Assembly: GCA_910577335.1 (NCBI GenBank) | Contig: CAJTMJ010000016.1 | Span: 1 to 64,000, forward strand | Origin: an uncultured Duncaniella sp. | GTDB lineage: Bacteria; Bacteroidota; Bacteroidia; Bacteroidales; Muribaculaceae | DNA length: 64,000 nt | Direction: 5' to 3' | Shown: positions 53,868-62,784 of the stretch, piece after piece | Numbering within the stretch: position 1 is the first letter of the stretch | Layout of the letters: every line of letters begins with the position of its first letter | Notes under the pieces: model-generated | What the model was told of the DNA's origin: nothing | Database searches by the model: none | What the model saw: the letters and a program-made list of their open reading frames with translations, nothing else | Program-made: the position numbers and the translations under genes

Positions 53868-56300
53868 TTAGTTATTGCTCGTGGACATGATGTTTGCAAA
53901 GACCCCTGCAGCGGTCACTTCCGCTCCTGCGCCATAACCCTGTATGAGCATTGGGTATTCTTTATAGCGTTCGGTGGTGAGCAGCACTATATTGTTTGAG
54001 CCTTCAAGTCCGTAGAATGGGTGTCGGCTGTCAACAGCCTGAAGCGAAACGCTCATCTTGCCCAATTCCATTTTAGCCACGAAGCGCCAACGCTTCCCCT
54101 CTTTCTCCAACACTTTCCGGCGAGCTTCGAAGTCGGCATCAAGTTCAGGAAGGCGATGCCAGAACTCTTCGATAGACCCTTTGAGCATATCCTCTGGCAC
54201 AAACAGATGCTTTTCCACCTCGTCCTGTTCAGCCTTATAACCACCTTCGCGTGTGAGGATTACGAGTTTTCTTACCACATCCTGACCGCTGAGGTCGATG
54301 CGCGGGTCTGGCTCGCTGTATCCCATTTCTTTGGCAAGACGCACGGTCTCCGAGAAGGGTGTGTCGGCTGAAATGGCATTGAAAATGAAATTCAGTGTGC
54401 CGCTTAGCACGGCTTCTATCTTTAGTATGCGGTCGCCCGACGAACGGAGGTCGTTGATGGTGCCGATGATGGGGAGTCCGGCTCCCACGTTTGTCTCATA
54501 CAGGAATTTGACACCTCTGCGCAATGCCGTATCCTTCAAGCGTTGATAGCTTTCGTAAGAGTTGGAGGCTGCGACCTTGTTAGCTGCCACAACAGAGATA
54601 TTATGGTCAAGAAAATCCTGATAGAGTGCTGCAACTTCCTTGCTGGCGGTGCAATCCACAAACACACTGTTGAATATGTTCATGCCGATGACACCATCAC
54701 GCAGATGCTTGACATTGCTGTCCTCACCTTGCGCAAGAAGCTCACGGTAGTTTGAAAGATCAATACCTGTGCGTGAGAATATGGCTTTACGGCTTGAGGC
54801 GATACCGACAACATTGAGTTTCAGGCGATGGGTGCGCATCAGTTCTTCCTGCTGGTTCTTTATCTGTTCAAGAAGCATACCACCCACAGTCCCTGTGCCG
54901 CAGATGAAGAGGTTAAGTTCTTTGTATTCGCTCAGGAAGAAGGAGTCATGGATGACATTCAGTGACTTACGCAGGTACAGACCGTTGACCACAAATGAAA
55001 TGTTGGTCTCGCTTGCGCCTTGCGCACAAGCTATCACACTGATACCGCTACGTCCGAGAGTGCCGAAAAGTTTACCGGCTATACCCGGTGTATGCTTCAT
55101 GTTCTCACCCACGATTGCCACTGTGGCAAGTCCGCTTTCAGCGTGCATGGGATACATCGCACCGGTGTCAATCTCTTTCGCAAATTCCTGATCAAGCACT
55201 CTTACGGCTTCCTCGGCGTCCACATCACGCACACCGATTGAAGTTGAGTTTTCAGAAGAAGCCTGACTGACCATGAACACAGATATGCCGTTGTCGGCAA
55301 GTGCGGTGAAGATTCGGCGGTTAACACCGATCACACCTACCATCGAAAGACCGGTGACAGTGATTAGCGTGGTCCCGCTGATGCTTGAGATACCCTTGAT
55401 GGGTTTGCGGTCATCTTCGATTTTATCCTTTATGATAGTTCCGGGTGCGTCCGGATTGAATGTGTTCTTTACAAGGATGGGTATATTCTTTACGCAGACA
55501 GGGTAGATGGTAGGCGGGTATACCACTTTCGCACCGAAGTTGCATAGCTCCATCGCTTCCACATAGCTGAGTGAATTGATGGTATAGGCGGTGGGTATTA
55601 CTCTCGGGTCGGCTGTCATGAAGCCGTCAACGTCAGTCCATATCTCAAGGGCTTCGGCATCGAGTGCCGCAGCAATGATTGAGGCGGTATAGTCGCTGCC
55701 ACCTCGTCCGAGATTTGTCACCTCGCCCGATTCTTTATCGGAACTGATGAAACCGGGGACAACATTTATGGCTTCGGAGTATGCCTTGCCTGAAAATTCA
55801 TCACGTACAAGATTGCGGGTCAAGTCGCTGTCGAGCACTGATTTGCCATGCTTCCGCTCTGTCTTTATAAATGTGCGGGAATCATGCAGGAGACTTCCCG
55901 GGATTAGTCGTGCCACTATTCGGCTGCTAAGACGCTCGCCGTAGCTTACGATAGCCGCCTGAGTCTTCGGGCTGAGGTCACGGATAAGATACACACCCTG
56001 ATAAATCGACGAAAGTTCCGAAAGCAGTGAATCCAATTCTTGTTTAAGACCTTCGGGATCATTGTCGATAACCTCGTCAACCATCTCGTGATGGCGTGTG
56101 ACGATGGCTTCAAGCATTTCCTTGTATGCTTCATTGCCTGTGGCGGCAGTGTGTGCTGTAGTGATGAGTAGATCTGTGATGCCGCCTAATGCGCTTACTA
56201 CTATTACAGTGGGACGTGACTGTCCTTCCACTATGCGCTTAAGATTCCGGATACCGGTTGCGGAACCTACGGATGTCCCGCCAAATTTTAATACTTTCAT
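53868..56300 (-). CDS. thrA: Bifunctional aspartokinase / homoserine dehydrogenase
   Basis: This 810-residue fusion carries out the first and third steps from aspartate to homoserine. The N-terminal kinase has KFGGTSVGS (4-12) and GRGGSDYTA; tandem ACT regulatory domains lie at about 310-455. The C-terminal dehydrogenase begins near 463 with the nucleotide motif FICGTGTVGG and has the YETNVGAGLPIIGT catalytic region. It heads the three-gene threonine operon. Two overlapping -7-like boxes lie upstream. Confidence 0.96.
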   Translation of the reverse strand: MKVLKFGGTSVGSATGIRNLKRIVEGQSRPTVIVVSALGGITDLLITTAHTAATGNEAYKEMLEAIVTRHHEMVDEVIDNDPEGLKQELDSLLSELSSIYQGVYLIRDLSPKTQAAIVSYGERLSSRIVARLIPGSLLHDSRTFIKTERKHGKSVLDSDLTRNLVRDEFSGKAYSEAINVVPGFISSDKESGEVTNLGRGGSDYTASIIAAALDAEALEIWTDVDGFMTADPRVIPTAYTINSLSYVEAMELCNFGAKVVYPPTIYPVCVKNIPILVKNTFNPDAPGTIIKDKIEDDRKPIKGISSISGTTLITVTGLSMVGVIGVNRRIFTALADNGISVFMVSQASSENSTSIGVRDVDAEEAVRVLDQEFAKEIDTGAMYPMHAESGLATVAIVGENMKHTPGIAGKLFGTLGRSGISVIACAQGASETNISFVVNGLYLRKSLNVIHDSFFLSEYKELNLFICGTGTVGGMLLEQIKNQQEELMRTHRLKLNVVGIASSRKAIFSRTGIDLSNYRELLAQGEDSNVKHLRDGVIGMNIFNSVFVDCTASKEVAALYQDFLDHNISVVAANKVAASNSYESYQRLKDTALRRGVKFLYETNVGAGLPIIGTINDLRSSGDRILKIEAVLSGTLNFIFNAISADTPFSETVRLAKEMGYSEPDPRIDLSGQDVVRKLVILTREGGYKAEQDEVEKHLFVPEDMLKGSIEEFWHRLPELDADFEARRKVLEKEGKRWRFVAKMELGKMSVSLQAVDSRHPFYGLEGSNNIVLLTTERYKEYPMLIQGYGAGAEVTAAGVFANIMSTSNN

Positions 56301-56349
56301 TTTGCTAATTAAGAATGAACTTTACAAACAGTTTTTTAAGTTTAAGCTG

Positions 56350-56367
56350 CAAATTTACGCAAATTTA
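56350..56367 (-). promoter_or_regulatory. Tandem -7 boxes upstream of thrA
   Basis: On the minus strand TAAATTTG occurs twice, at 56360-56367 and 56350-56357, ten bases apart, both matching TAnnTTTG and 50-67 bases before the thrA ATG. I saw no threonine-rich leader peptide. Confidence 0.45.
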
Positions 56368-56456
56368 TAAATTCAGGCAATGAAAATGTAGAAAAATGTT
56401 TGTGCATTATCATTCGGATAGGGTTCGGATAGGGGAATATAATATCCATGAAGTCT

Positions 56457-56484
56457 AATAGTGACGCTTTAAAGCATCACTATT
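56457..56484. terminator. Short hairpin overlapping the NUDIX gene end
   Basis: AATAGTGA at 56457-56464 pairs with TCACTATT at 56477-56484, with GC/GC pairing and AAA/TTT at the tip. It includes the last bases of the NUDIX gene. The following minus-strand tail is only moderately T-rich, so the terminator call is tentative. Confidence 0.4.
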
Positions 56485-56980
56485 TTATCCTTTCAAGGAA
56501 TTTTTCGCACAGCAGACGTGAGGTGGAACCCGGACGACTGCTTACAAGGTCGAGGATTTCTTCGGGTTTATGCCATGCGGCTGAGTCAACTTCAGATGAT
56601 AGTTTTAGCTCTGTGGCGTTCACTCGTGCGAAAAATCCGATCATCATCATCTCTTTTTTCGCAAACCAGTTGGTCATTATAAGTTCAAGTTCCTCCACAT
56701 GCTGCCCTGTTTCCTCCATTATCTCACGGACTGCGCATGTCTCGGCATCTTCGCCCGGCGTCACATATCCTGACACGAGATTCATGAACTCAGTGGAGAT
56801 ATAGTTTTGCCTGAGTAGCAAGACTTCACCTTTTTCATTGTAAACAAGTGTGATAGTTGCAACCGGGAACATGTCGAACCATGGTTTTGCGCATCTGTCA
56901 CACCAAGGCACAAGTCCCTCGTCGCCAAGTTCACGCTCTGAAAGTTTTGTCCCGCAGTCAGGACAATATTTAAAATGCAT
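56480..56980 (-). CDS. Zinc-ribbon NUDIX hydrolase
   Basis: This 166-residue protein starts with a zinc ribbon (Cys6, Cys9, Cys27, Cys30) and then a NUDIX domain. The box is complete at about 71-93 (GYVTPGEDAE, REIMEETG), giving the Mg2+-binding glutamates. This order recalls NudC NADH pyrophosphatase, but the SQPWPFPxS segment that marks NudC specificity is replaced by MMMIGFFARV. The substrate is probably another nucleoside diphosphate compound. It stands between the thr operon and the hydrolase-kinase pair, all on the minus strand. Confidence 0.85.
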   Translation of the reverse strand: MHFKYCPDCGTKLSERELGDEGLVPWCDRCAKPWFDMFPVATITLVYNEKGEVLLLRQNYISTEFMNLVSGYVTPGEDAETCAVREIMEETGQHVEELELIMTNWFAKKEMMMIGFFARVNATELKLSSEVDSAAWHKPEEILDLVSSRPGSTSRLLCEKFLERIK

Positions 56981-57055
56981 AATTGATTGTTGAATTAGTT
57001 ATACGATGTTATTAGGATTCGCGTGATCCAATATATCTGACTTCTGTTAATGGAT

Positions 57056-58483
57056 TTATCCGGCAGGTAGGCTGAATGTGAATACCAGACCGCCTGTTTT
57101 GGCATTTTCAACAGTGATGTCACCACCCATGGCGGTAATTATACGGTGGACGAGAGGGAGTCCGAGACCGGCACCACCGCTTTTGCGGGAGCGACCCGCA
57201 TCCACACGGTAAAACAGGTCGAACAGCCTTGCAAGATGCTCTTCGTCAACACCTGAACCGTTGTCGGCAAACGAAAATATGTGTCGTCCGTTTTCCTCAC
57301 GAAGCCAGTTGAGCGATATACGTGTACCTCCCGAATGTTGTGCGGCATTATAAATGAGGTTCAGGAGCGCATTCGTAAGGAGCGATTCATGACCCATTAT
57401 CATGCAATCCTCAGGGACATCGTAGGTAAATATCATATTATCAATGATATGTCCTTGCGCTATATCTTCGTCAAGCTGAACTATAACGTCGTGGAAATTG
57501 AGCAGGGTACATTCGATGGGTGCGCCATTTTCCTGCAACCGCATCACCATGCTCACGTCATTTACCAAGTTGACAAGGCGGTCGATGTTCTGCTGTGCTC
57601 GCATGAGGAATTTGCGTTTAAGCTCCTCAGGCATATCATTATCGCTTATCACTGAGTCGATATAACCCTTGATGATTCCCACGGGAGTGTTAAGCTCATG
57701 ACTGACATTTATACCTATCTGCCGTTCATGGTGCATCTTCTCCTTCTCGGCATGTATCTTATCACGGTAGACGGTGAGCAGATTGCGTGACACATCGCCA
57801 AATTCATCTTTTGAGAAATGCCATGAATCCACATTCTCAGGGAGATCATCAGACGCTATGGCTTGAGCAAAATCACGTAAAGTATACACGTTCTGGCAGA
57901 TGGCTCTGACTCCGAAATATATCAGAACCGACAACAGTATTCCGAGCATTATCACCACAATCCATACCATCGGATTTATACTTAGAAATGCGAGCACCTC
58001 ACCTTTGTAGGGCAATGCGGCAAAGGAGTGGATTTTGCCATCAGGACTTGTCTTTGAACTCACCATGAACTTGTTGCTATCCAACGATATGTCATGGACG
58101 GTAGAGTCCTTATGGCTGAGTAGAAGCCGGTTAAGCTCTACGATAGGTCTTCCGTTGCTGTCACGGAGCAAGATAGTGGCTTCGGGGTTGTCAGCCACCA
58201 TATTGCCATTGTCGTCGTACACAGTCAGACGCAACGGGTCAAGAGTGGTCTCATCGGTGAACAGTTTTATGAAATCTACTGTCTTTTGCAAGTCCGCTCC
58301 GTTACCGTAAGCGCTTATTACGGTGTTGTTGACATTTAAAAGTCGGTTTTCAAGATTTTCCCTTTGCCTGTGTTTCTCGTGATTTACAAAATAAATGATT
58401 GTAATTCCGATTATTAGCCACAGCAATCCCACAAGTGGTAGGAAAAGTCTCCAGTGTAGTTGTAAAATGGATTTGTTTGCCAT
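57056..58483 (-). CDS. Orphan sensor histidine kinase
   Basis: This 475-residue inner-membrane kinase has TM1 at 11-33, a periplasmic sensor region at 34-170, TM2 at 173-195 and a HAMP-like linker. The phospho-acceptor is His262 in INVSHELNTP, and the HATPase has NLIYNAAQH, DNGSGVDEE and GLGLPLVHR. No response regulator is adjacent. It starts eight bases after the stop of a secreted double hydrolase, so the two are surely co-transcribed. The partner regulator must be encoded elsewhere. Confidence 0.9.
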   Translation of the reverse strand: MANKSILQLHWRLFLPLVGLLWLIIGITIIYFVNHEKHRQRENLENRLLNVNNTVISAYGNGADLQKTVDFIKLFTDETTLDPLRLTVYDDNGNMVADNPEATILLRDSNGRPIVELNRLLLSHKDSTVHDISLDSNKFMVSSKTSPDGKIHSFAALPYKGEVLAFLSINPMVWIVVIMLGILLSVLIYFGVRAICQNVYTLRDFAQAIASDDLPENVDSWHFSKDEFGDVSRNLLTVYRDKIHAEKEKMHHERQIGINVSHELNTPVGIIKGYIDSVISDNDMPEELKRKFLMRAQQNIDRLVNLVNDVSMVMRLQENGAPIECTLLNFHDVIVQLDEDIAQGHIIDNMIFTYDVPEDCMIMGHESLLTNALLNLIYNAAQHSGGTRISLNWLREENGRHIFSFADNGSGVDEEHLARLFDLFYRVDAGRSRKSGGAGLGLPLVHRIITAMGGDITVENAKTGGLVFTFSLPAG

Positions 58484-58491
58484 CAGAGTGT

Positions 58492-60141
58492 CTATTGACG
58501 GGGTACGGCTGTCGCTTCAAGAAATTCCTTAACGAATCTGTTGGAGACAGCTCTTTGTTCGGGATTGAATCCGTGACCAGCACCCGGAATCACTCCGATA
58601 TGAGCATTTTTATAGAGTTTCATCGCCTTCTCAGAATAGCTCAACGGTACTATTGGATCCTTTGAGCCATGGATTATCTGCACGGGACCTTCATAACGGC
58701 ATATAGTACTATAAACATCAAAATCTCTCAACTCCATAAAGAAATTTCTTCCCAATAGCACATTCCACATATTGGTGGTATCAGGGATTTCAGCTTCTGT
58801 TTTGTAACGGTTGTTCCAGTCATCGGGGATGCACAACGCCGGATAGACTAACACGAGATTGCTCACGGTGTCTTTAAGTTCGGAAGCTGCGATAGCCGAT
58901 ACGAAACCGCCTTGGCTTTCACCGATTAGCACGATACGATCTTTGTCAGTGTCAGGCTGTTGGAGATAGTGGCGGACGATAGATTTCAGATCGTTTTTCT
59001 CGTCGATAACAGACATTTTCATAGTATTGTTATCGCTGCTGCTATGAATACCTCCGCAAGGGAAATCAAAGGTATACACAGTGTAGCCGAGTCCGTTAAG
59101 GGTGTCGAAATAATCCCTGCCGAAATGGTGAGTGCCGTTGAATCCATGGCTTATGATGGCCACACCCTTCTTTCCTTTGGTTTTAGGCGCAGATTCTATT
59201 CCAAAAATCTTGCGGTCTCCGTTTTTAATCCAAACCTCTTTTACATCATTAGGATAACCCTTGCTCTTTATGGTCCAACCGGGGAATGATGATAAGTCAC
59301 CCTGAATAAATATCCGCTTGTTCTCCTCTTTATCTTTCAGGTTCCAGTCGAGCCATGCTTCCACCATGCGTCCGAAGTCACCACCTCCGGGTTGCCAATA
59401 AGTACCGCCATGACCAGCAGTTGACATGTCGGCATATACCACCGGTACATGGTTAATTCGCTCATAGTCAAACTGAGCGTTGTTGTATGCCACATCCTCC
59501 GGACCTCCGGTGAGATAGAGCATCGGTGTATGCAGTTTAGTCAACGATTCTTTGGAAGCCCCAGCCATTTCGATGTCGCCCATGCCGGCATTGAGTATCA
59601 GACATGTTTTGATGTCGGGATTGGCTGCGTTGGCAAGTACCTGCGCTCCACCGCATGAATGTCCGGCAGCTGCTATTTTTGTGGTATCGACATTTCCGTA
59701 ATATATGCTTTTCTTATCGGCAGCCTGAGTTTTTACCCAGTCGATAGCCTGTGCGAGCATGTCGGATGATGTATGATTGTCTTTCCTGTCTTTTTTCTCA
59801 AACTGGATATCGCCGACGGCTACGACCATATACCCTTTTGACGCCAGTTCTATGAGCATCCTTTCATAGTCAATGGATGTGTCAACACACGCTCCGTTTC
59901 CCCATATCAGTATCGGTAGGGCTTTCTCCCTTGTGGCAGCCCAGTAAAGATCCTGCGGGCGATACACAACAAAACCGGGGAGAGTTTCTTCGGACACGGC
60001 AACCGATTTGAACGCTCCGCTACCTCCGTTATCGATATGCTTGACAGCTTTAGGATTATTTTCCGCCCCTTGTGCAAGAGTTGGAACCATCATTTGAAAC
60101 GAGAGTAACAAAGAAAAAATAGGGAACAATTTATTCATCAT
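58492..60141 (-). CDS. Secreted protein with two complete alpha/beta-hydrolase domains
   Basis: This 549-residue protein has a signal peptide (to about 24) and two hydrolase domains. Domain 1 (about 45-270) has Ser162 in AGHSCGG, Asp216 in GGPEDV and His244 in TAGHGG, in the style of chlorophyllase/PET-hydrolase-like enzymes. Domain 2 (about 305-545) has Ser409 in GESQGG, Asp495 in GSKDPIV and His523 in GAGHGF, like serine aminopeptidase or cinnamoyl-ester hydrolases. Both triads look intact, so both halves may be active on different ester bonds. It is the first gene of a pair with a histidine kinase. Confidence 0.85.
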   Translation of the reverse strand: MMNKLFPIFSLLLSFQMMVPTLAQGAENNPKAVKHIDNGGSGAFKSVAVSEETLPGFVVYRPQDLYWAATREKALPILIWGNGACVDTSIDYERMLIELASKGYMVVAVGDIQFEKKDRKDNHTSSDMLAQAIDWVKTQAADKKSIYYGNVDTTKIAAAGHSCGGAQVLANAANPDIKTCLILNAGMGDIEMAGASKESLTKLHTPMLYLTGGPEDVAYNNAQFDYERINHVPVVYADMSTAGHGGTYWQPGGGDFGRMVEAWLDWNLKDKEENKRIFIQGDLSSFPGWTIKSKGYPNDVKEVWIKNGDRKIFGIESAPKTKGKKGVAIISHGFNGTHHFGRDYFDTLNGLGYTVYTFDFPCGGIHSSSDNNTMKMSVIDEKNDLKSIVRHYLQQPDTDKDRIVLIGESQGGFVSAIAASELKDTVSNLVLVYPALCIPDDWNNRYKTEAEIPDTTNMWNVLLGRNFFMELRDFDVYSTICRYEGPVQIIHGSKDPIVPLSYSEKAMKLYKNAHIGVIPGAGHGFNPEQRAVSNRFVKEFLEATAVPRQ

Positions 60142-60200
60142 GATGTATATTTTTCACAAAAGTATATAAAAATCCTGATTTTAACATCTATAATTTTTAT

Positions 60201-60208
60201 TAACTTTG
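60201..60208 (+). promoter_or_regulatory. -7 element upstream of the palindromic leader (TAACTTTG)
   Basis: TAACTTTG ends four bases before the left arm of the 192-nt palindrome. Transcription would begin at about 60214, so the whole palindrome would form the 5' leader of the DUF3237 gene. Confidence 0.55.
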
Positions 60209-60212
60209 CAAT

Positions 60213-60404
60213 GAACTGGTTTAAACTTTTTATAAAATGTTAAACTCAGACTTAAAATTACCATGTTTTCAATCTTTGAAGCTCTTTTCGGCTGAATTAT
60301 CAGCATCTCTTCGGTCACTTAGCTCGCTAAGCTCCCTCATCGAGCTAATAATTCATCTCGAAAATAGCTTCAAATCTTAAAAAATAAAAAGTTTAAACCA
60401 GTTC
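60213..60404. repeat. 192-nt imperfect palindrome with exact 21-base terminal arms
   Basis: The outer arms 60213-60233 and 60384-60404 are exact inverted repeats (core GAACTGGTTTAAACTTTTTA). Inner arms 60275-60303 and 60344-60374 also pair, with few mismatches (TTTGAAGCT/AGCTTCAAA and TGAATTAT/ATAATTCA). The centre CTTAGC-TC-GCTAAG at 60319-60332 closes the structure. No open frame lies within. It could be a miniature inverted-repeat element or a structured mRNA leader. No obvious target-site duplication flanks it. Confidence 0.85.
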
Positions 60405-60421
60405 GAAAAAAAATTGGCACT

Positions 60422-60901
60422 ATGAGATATTTAAAAATCATAACGGTTATCATTTCTATTTTACTTACATGTTTTGATGTGCACTCGGCAGAGCCTAAAG
60501 TTAAGGTGAAGCATGTTTTTGATATTCATGCCAAATGCAGTGAAGCAAGGAACTTAGGTGTGATTCCCGGAGGGTTGCGTGTGATGATTCCGATAGTAGG
60601 CGGAAATGTGGAGGGTGATGTGGTAGCCGACATACTTCCCGGCGGTGCGGATTATCAGTTGGTGGACACAGTGAGTGGAAGAGTGGAATTTAATGCCATT
60701 TACACCTTGCGGACTAATGATTCCAAACTTATAAACGTCAGGAATATAGGTGTTAGCAAGGGGGATTATTTCACAACCTCACCCGTATTCGAGGCTCCGG
60801 TTGACTCACAATACGACTGGCTGAACAACAGGATATTTATCTGCAAGCCTATCGGATTCGGTAACGGAATAGTCCATCTCCGGGTATGGATGGTGGAGTG
60901 A
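60422..60901 (+). CDS. Secreted DUF3237 family protein
   Basis: This 159-residue protein has a signal peptide (to about residue 22, VHSAEP). The mature part matches the DUF3237 pattern along its length: an early G-x-R-x-x-x-P-I-x-GG segment (LRVMIPIVGGNVEG), LPGGADYQLVD, a YTLRTND strand and the YDWLNNRIFICK motif. The fold is a small lipocalin-like barrel in this family; no reaction is known. It converges with the AspT-like gene with nine bases between the stops. Its leader is the 192-nt palindrome. Confidence 0.85.
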   Translation: MRYLKIITVIISILLTCFDVHSAEPKVKVKHVFDIHAKCSEARNLGVIPGGLRVMIPIVGGNVEGDVVADILPGGADYQLVDTVSGRVEFNAIYTLRTNDSKLINVRNIGVSKGDYFTTSPVFEAPVDSQYDWLNNRIFICKPIGFGNGIVHLRVWMVE

Positions 60902-60910
60902 CTCATGATA

Positions 60911-62608
60911 TCATCCTAAGATTGCCACAATCATGCCTGAAAGTATGAGCGATATACTCCCCACGGCGTAGGTCACGGTATAGCCCATGACAGGCAATGT
61001 GCTTTCAAGATTATCCTGTATGGCTCCGAGAGCAGCTACCGCATTCCTGCTTCCGGCTACGCACCCAAGTGTGACTGCCGCCGGAAATTTGAACACCTTG
61101 TAACCGAGATATATTGATATAATCAGTGGAATCGTAGTGCAAAGAATCCCTATAAGGAATAATTCAAAGCCTACCTCTTTAAGTCCGCTGATAAATGAGG
61201 GTCCGGCTCCAAGACCTACGACGGCTATAAACAGATTCAGACCTGCGTTATCCATAAACCATATTACCGAGCGTGGAATATGTCCGAATGTGGGACGTTT
61301 AGATCTTAACCATCCCATTATAAGCCCGGCAAGTATTGCTCCACCGCTTGTGCTCAATGAGATAGGGATTCCTCCGAGATATATTACCAATGCGCCTATG
61401 AAACACCCTATCGCAATACCAAGTCCGATGAATACCATGTCGGTTTCACCTGTCGCTCGATCGGAATAACCGATTTCAGGAACAGCTACCGCTACATCCT
61501 GAGGCACTCCTACAAGATGGATTATGTCGCCCTTTTCAAGCCGCACCTTGTTTCTTACCGGGAGTGCCATTTCATTGCGCAGTATCTTGTGTATCATCAC
61601 GCCTCGCATAAATGGTTCTTGTTTAAGTTCCCCAACAGAGAGTCCGGCAGCTCCCGATTTAGATACAGTGACAGGGAGATTCTCTGTGGCGAAATTCAAA
61701 AGCTCATGGTCAGTCACTTCGGGACCTATCCATCCGGCTTCGTCTATTATTGTCTCACGTATACCTCCAAGAACGATAATATCACCTTTTCTTACTTTCA
61801 AACCCGGTTCGGGGTCATATATCTCCCCCTTTATCCTGAGACGTTCCACGAAATGACGCAGATTTAGACTTTTTATATGTTCTTCAATTTCTTCGACAGT
61901 TTTCGATCTTTTGAAATAATCGGCTTCAGCCCTGTATGTTCGGAATGATATAGGGCGATTGGCTACGATAAGACCGGGGTCGGGTACGAAATCACCGGAG
62001 TCCATATCTTCTTCAATTTTCACAGTCTCTTCTTTGACCTTTTTAAGACCGCCAAGAAGTATGGGACCGAGATTGGCTATAATCCACGCAGACCCGATAG
62101 TCCCGAAAATATAACAAACAGCATAGCAAGCCGGAATAATGTCGAGCATACGTTTTAGCTCTGTGTCGGTATATCCCATAGCGCGAATAGTATCACTTCC
62201 CACACCGATGACGGCAGATACAGTTTGAGATCCTGCGAAAATACCTACGGTGACACCTTTGCCATATCCCATAAGCTTTGATATGCCGATACACGTTGCT
62301 ATGCAAAGTGCACATTCGATGAGAGCAAAGCATATCTGCTTAACTCCGTCTCCTTTTAAAGAACGGAAAAATTGGGGTCCAACGCTGTATCCAATGGCAA
62401 AAAGGAACAGCATAAATGCTAATGATTTTACTGTGTCAGATATCGGAATTCCCATTTGTCCTATTATAACACCGACAATCAGTGTCGCTGTCACAGGTCC
62501 AAGAGACAGCGATTTATATCTGATTCCTCCAAGCCAAAAGCCAAGTCCAAGGGTAAGAAAAATAGGTATTACCTGATTGTTGCGAAATATTTCAATAAGC
62601 CAGTCCAT
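60911..62608 (-). CDS. AspT/YidE-family exchanger (aspartate:alanine antiporter-like)
   Basis: This 565-residue inner-membrane protein has two bundles of about five helices (1-190 and 385-565) joined by a cytoplasmic loop with two RCK_C/TrkA_C domains (about 205-380). The GSQTVSAVIGVGSD and GSRNAVAALGAIQD segments are the repeated AAEx motifs of the family. The founder exchanges aspartate for alanine with an aspartate decarboxylase, but no such decarboxylase gene is adjacent. The substrate is therefore open; dicarboxylate or amino-acid exchange is likely. It is divergent from hcp. Confidence 0.88.
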   Translation of the reverse strand: MDWLIEIFRNNQVIPIFLTLGLGFWLGGIRYKSLSLGPVTATLIVGVIIGQMGIPISDTVKSLAFMLFLFAIGYSVGPQFFRSLKGDGVKQICFALIECALCIATCIGISKLMGYGKGVTVGIFAGSQTVSAVIGVGSDTIRAMGYTDTELKRMLDIIPACYAVCYIFGTIGSAWIIANLGPILLGGLKKVKEETVKIEEDMDSGDFVPDPGLIVANRPISFRTYRAEADYFKRSKTVEEIEEHIKSLNLRHFVERLRIKGEIYDPEPGLKVRKGDIIVLGGIRETIIDEAGWIGPEVTDHELLNFATENLPVTVSKSGAAGLSVGELKQEPFMRGVMIHKILRNEMALPVRNKVRLEKGDIIHLVGVPQDVAVAVPEIGYSDRATGETDMVFIGLGIAIGCFIGALVIYLGGIPISLSTSGGAILAGLIMGWLRSKRPTFGHIPRSVIWFMDNAGLNLFIAVVGLGAGPSFISGLKEVGFELFLIGILCTTIPLIISIYLGYKVFKFPAAVTLGCVAGSRNAVAALGAIQDNLESTLPVMGYTVTYAVGSISLILSGMIVAILG

Positions 62609-62784
62609 ACAGGGAAATTCAGTGAAACGTTAAAATTGTTTTTTAGTTTAACAATAGTTCGTGATAATTGGTTTAAATAAGTTAAGGACTGAACCTTATA
62701 TACTAAGGTAATGTTATGAAATCATATAATTTCTAAGAAATTAATATGCACTAACGTAAAAAACAATCTAAAAATTTATAGAAT

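Noticed and set aside
56301..56380. Threonine attenuator or leader peptide before thrA
   Set aside because: No short frame rich in Thr/Ile codons and no terminator/antiterminator pair was found.
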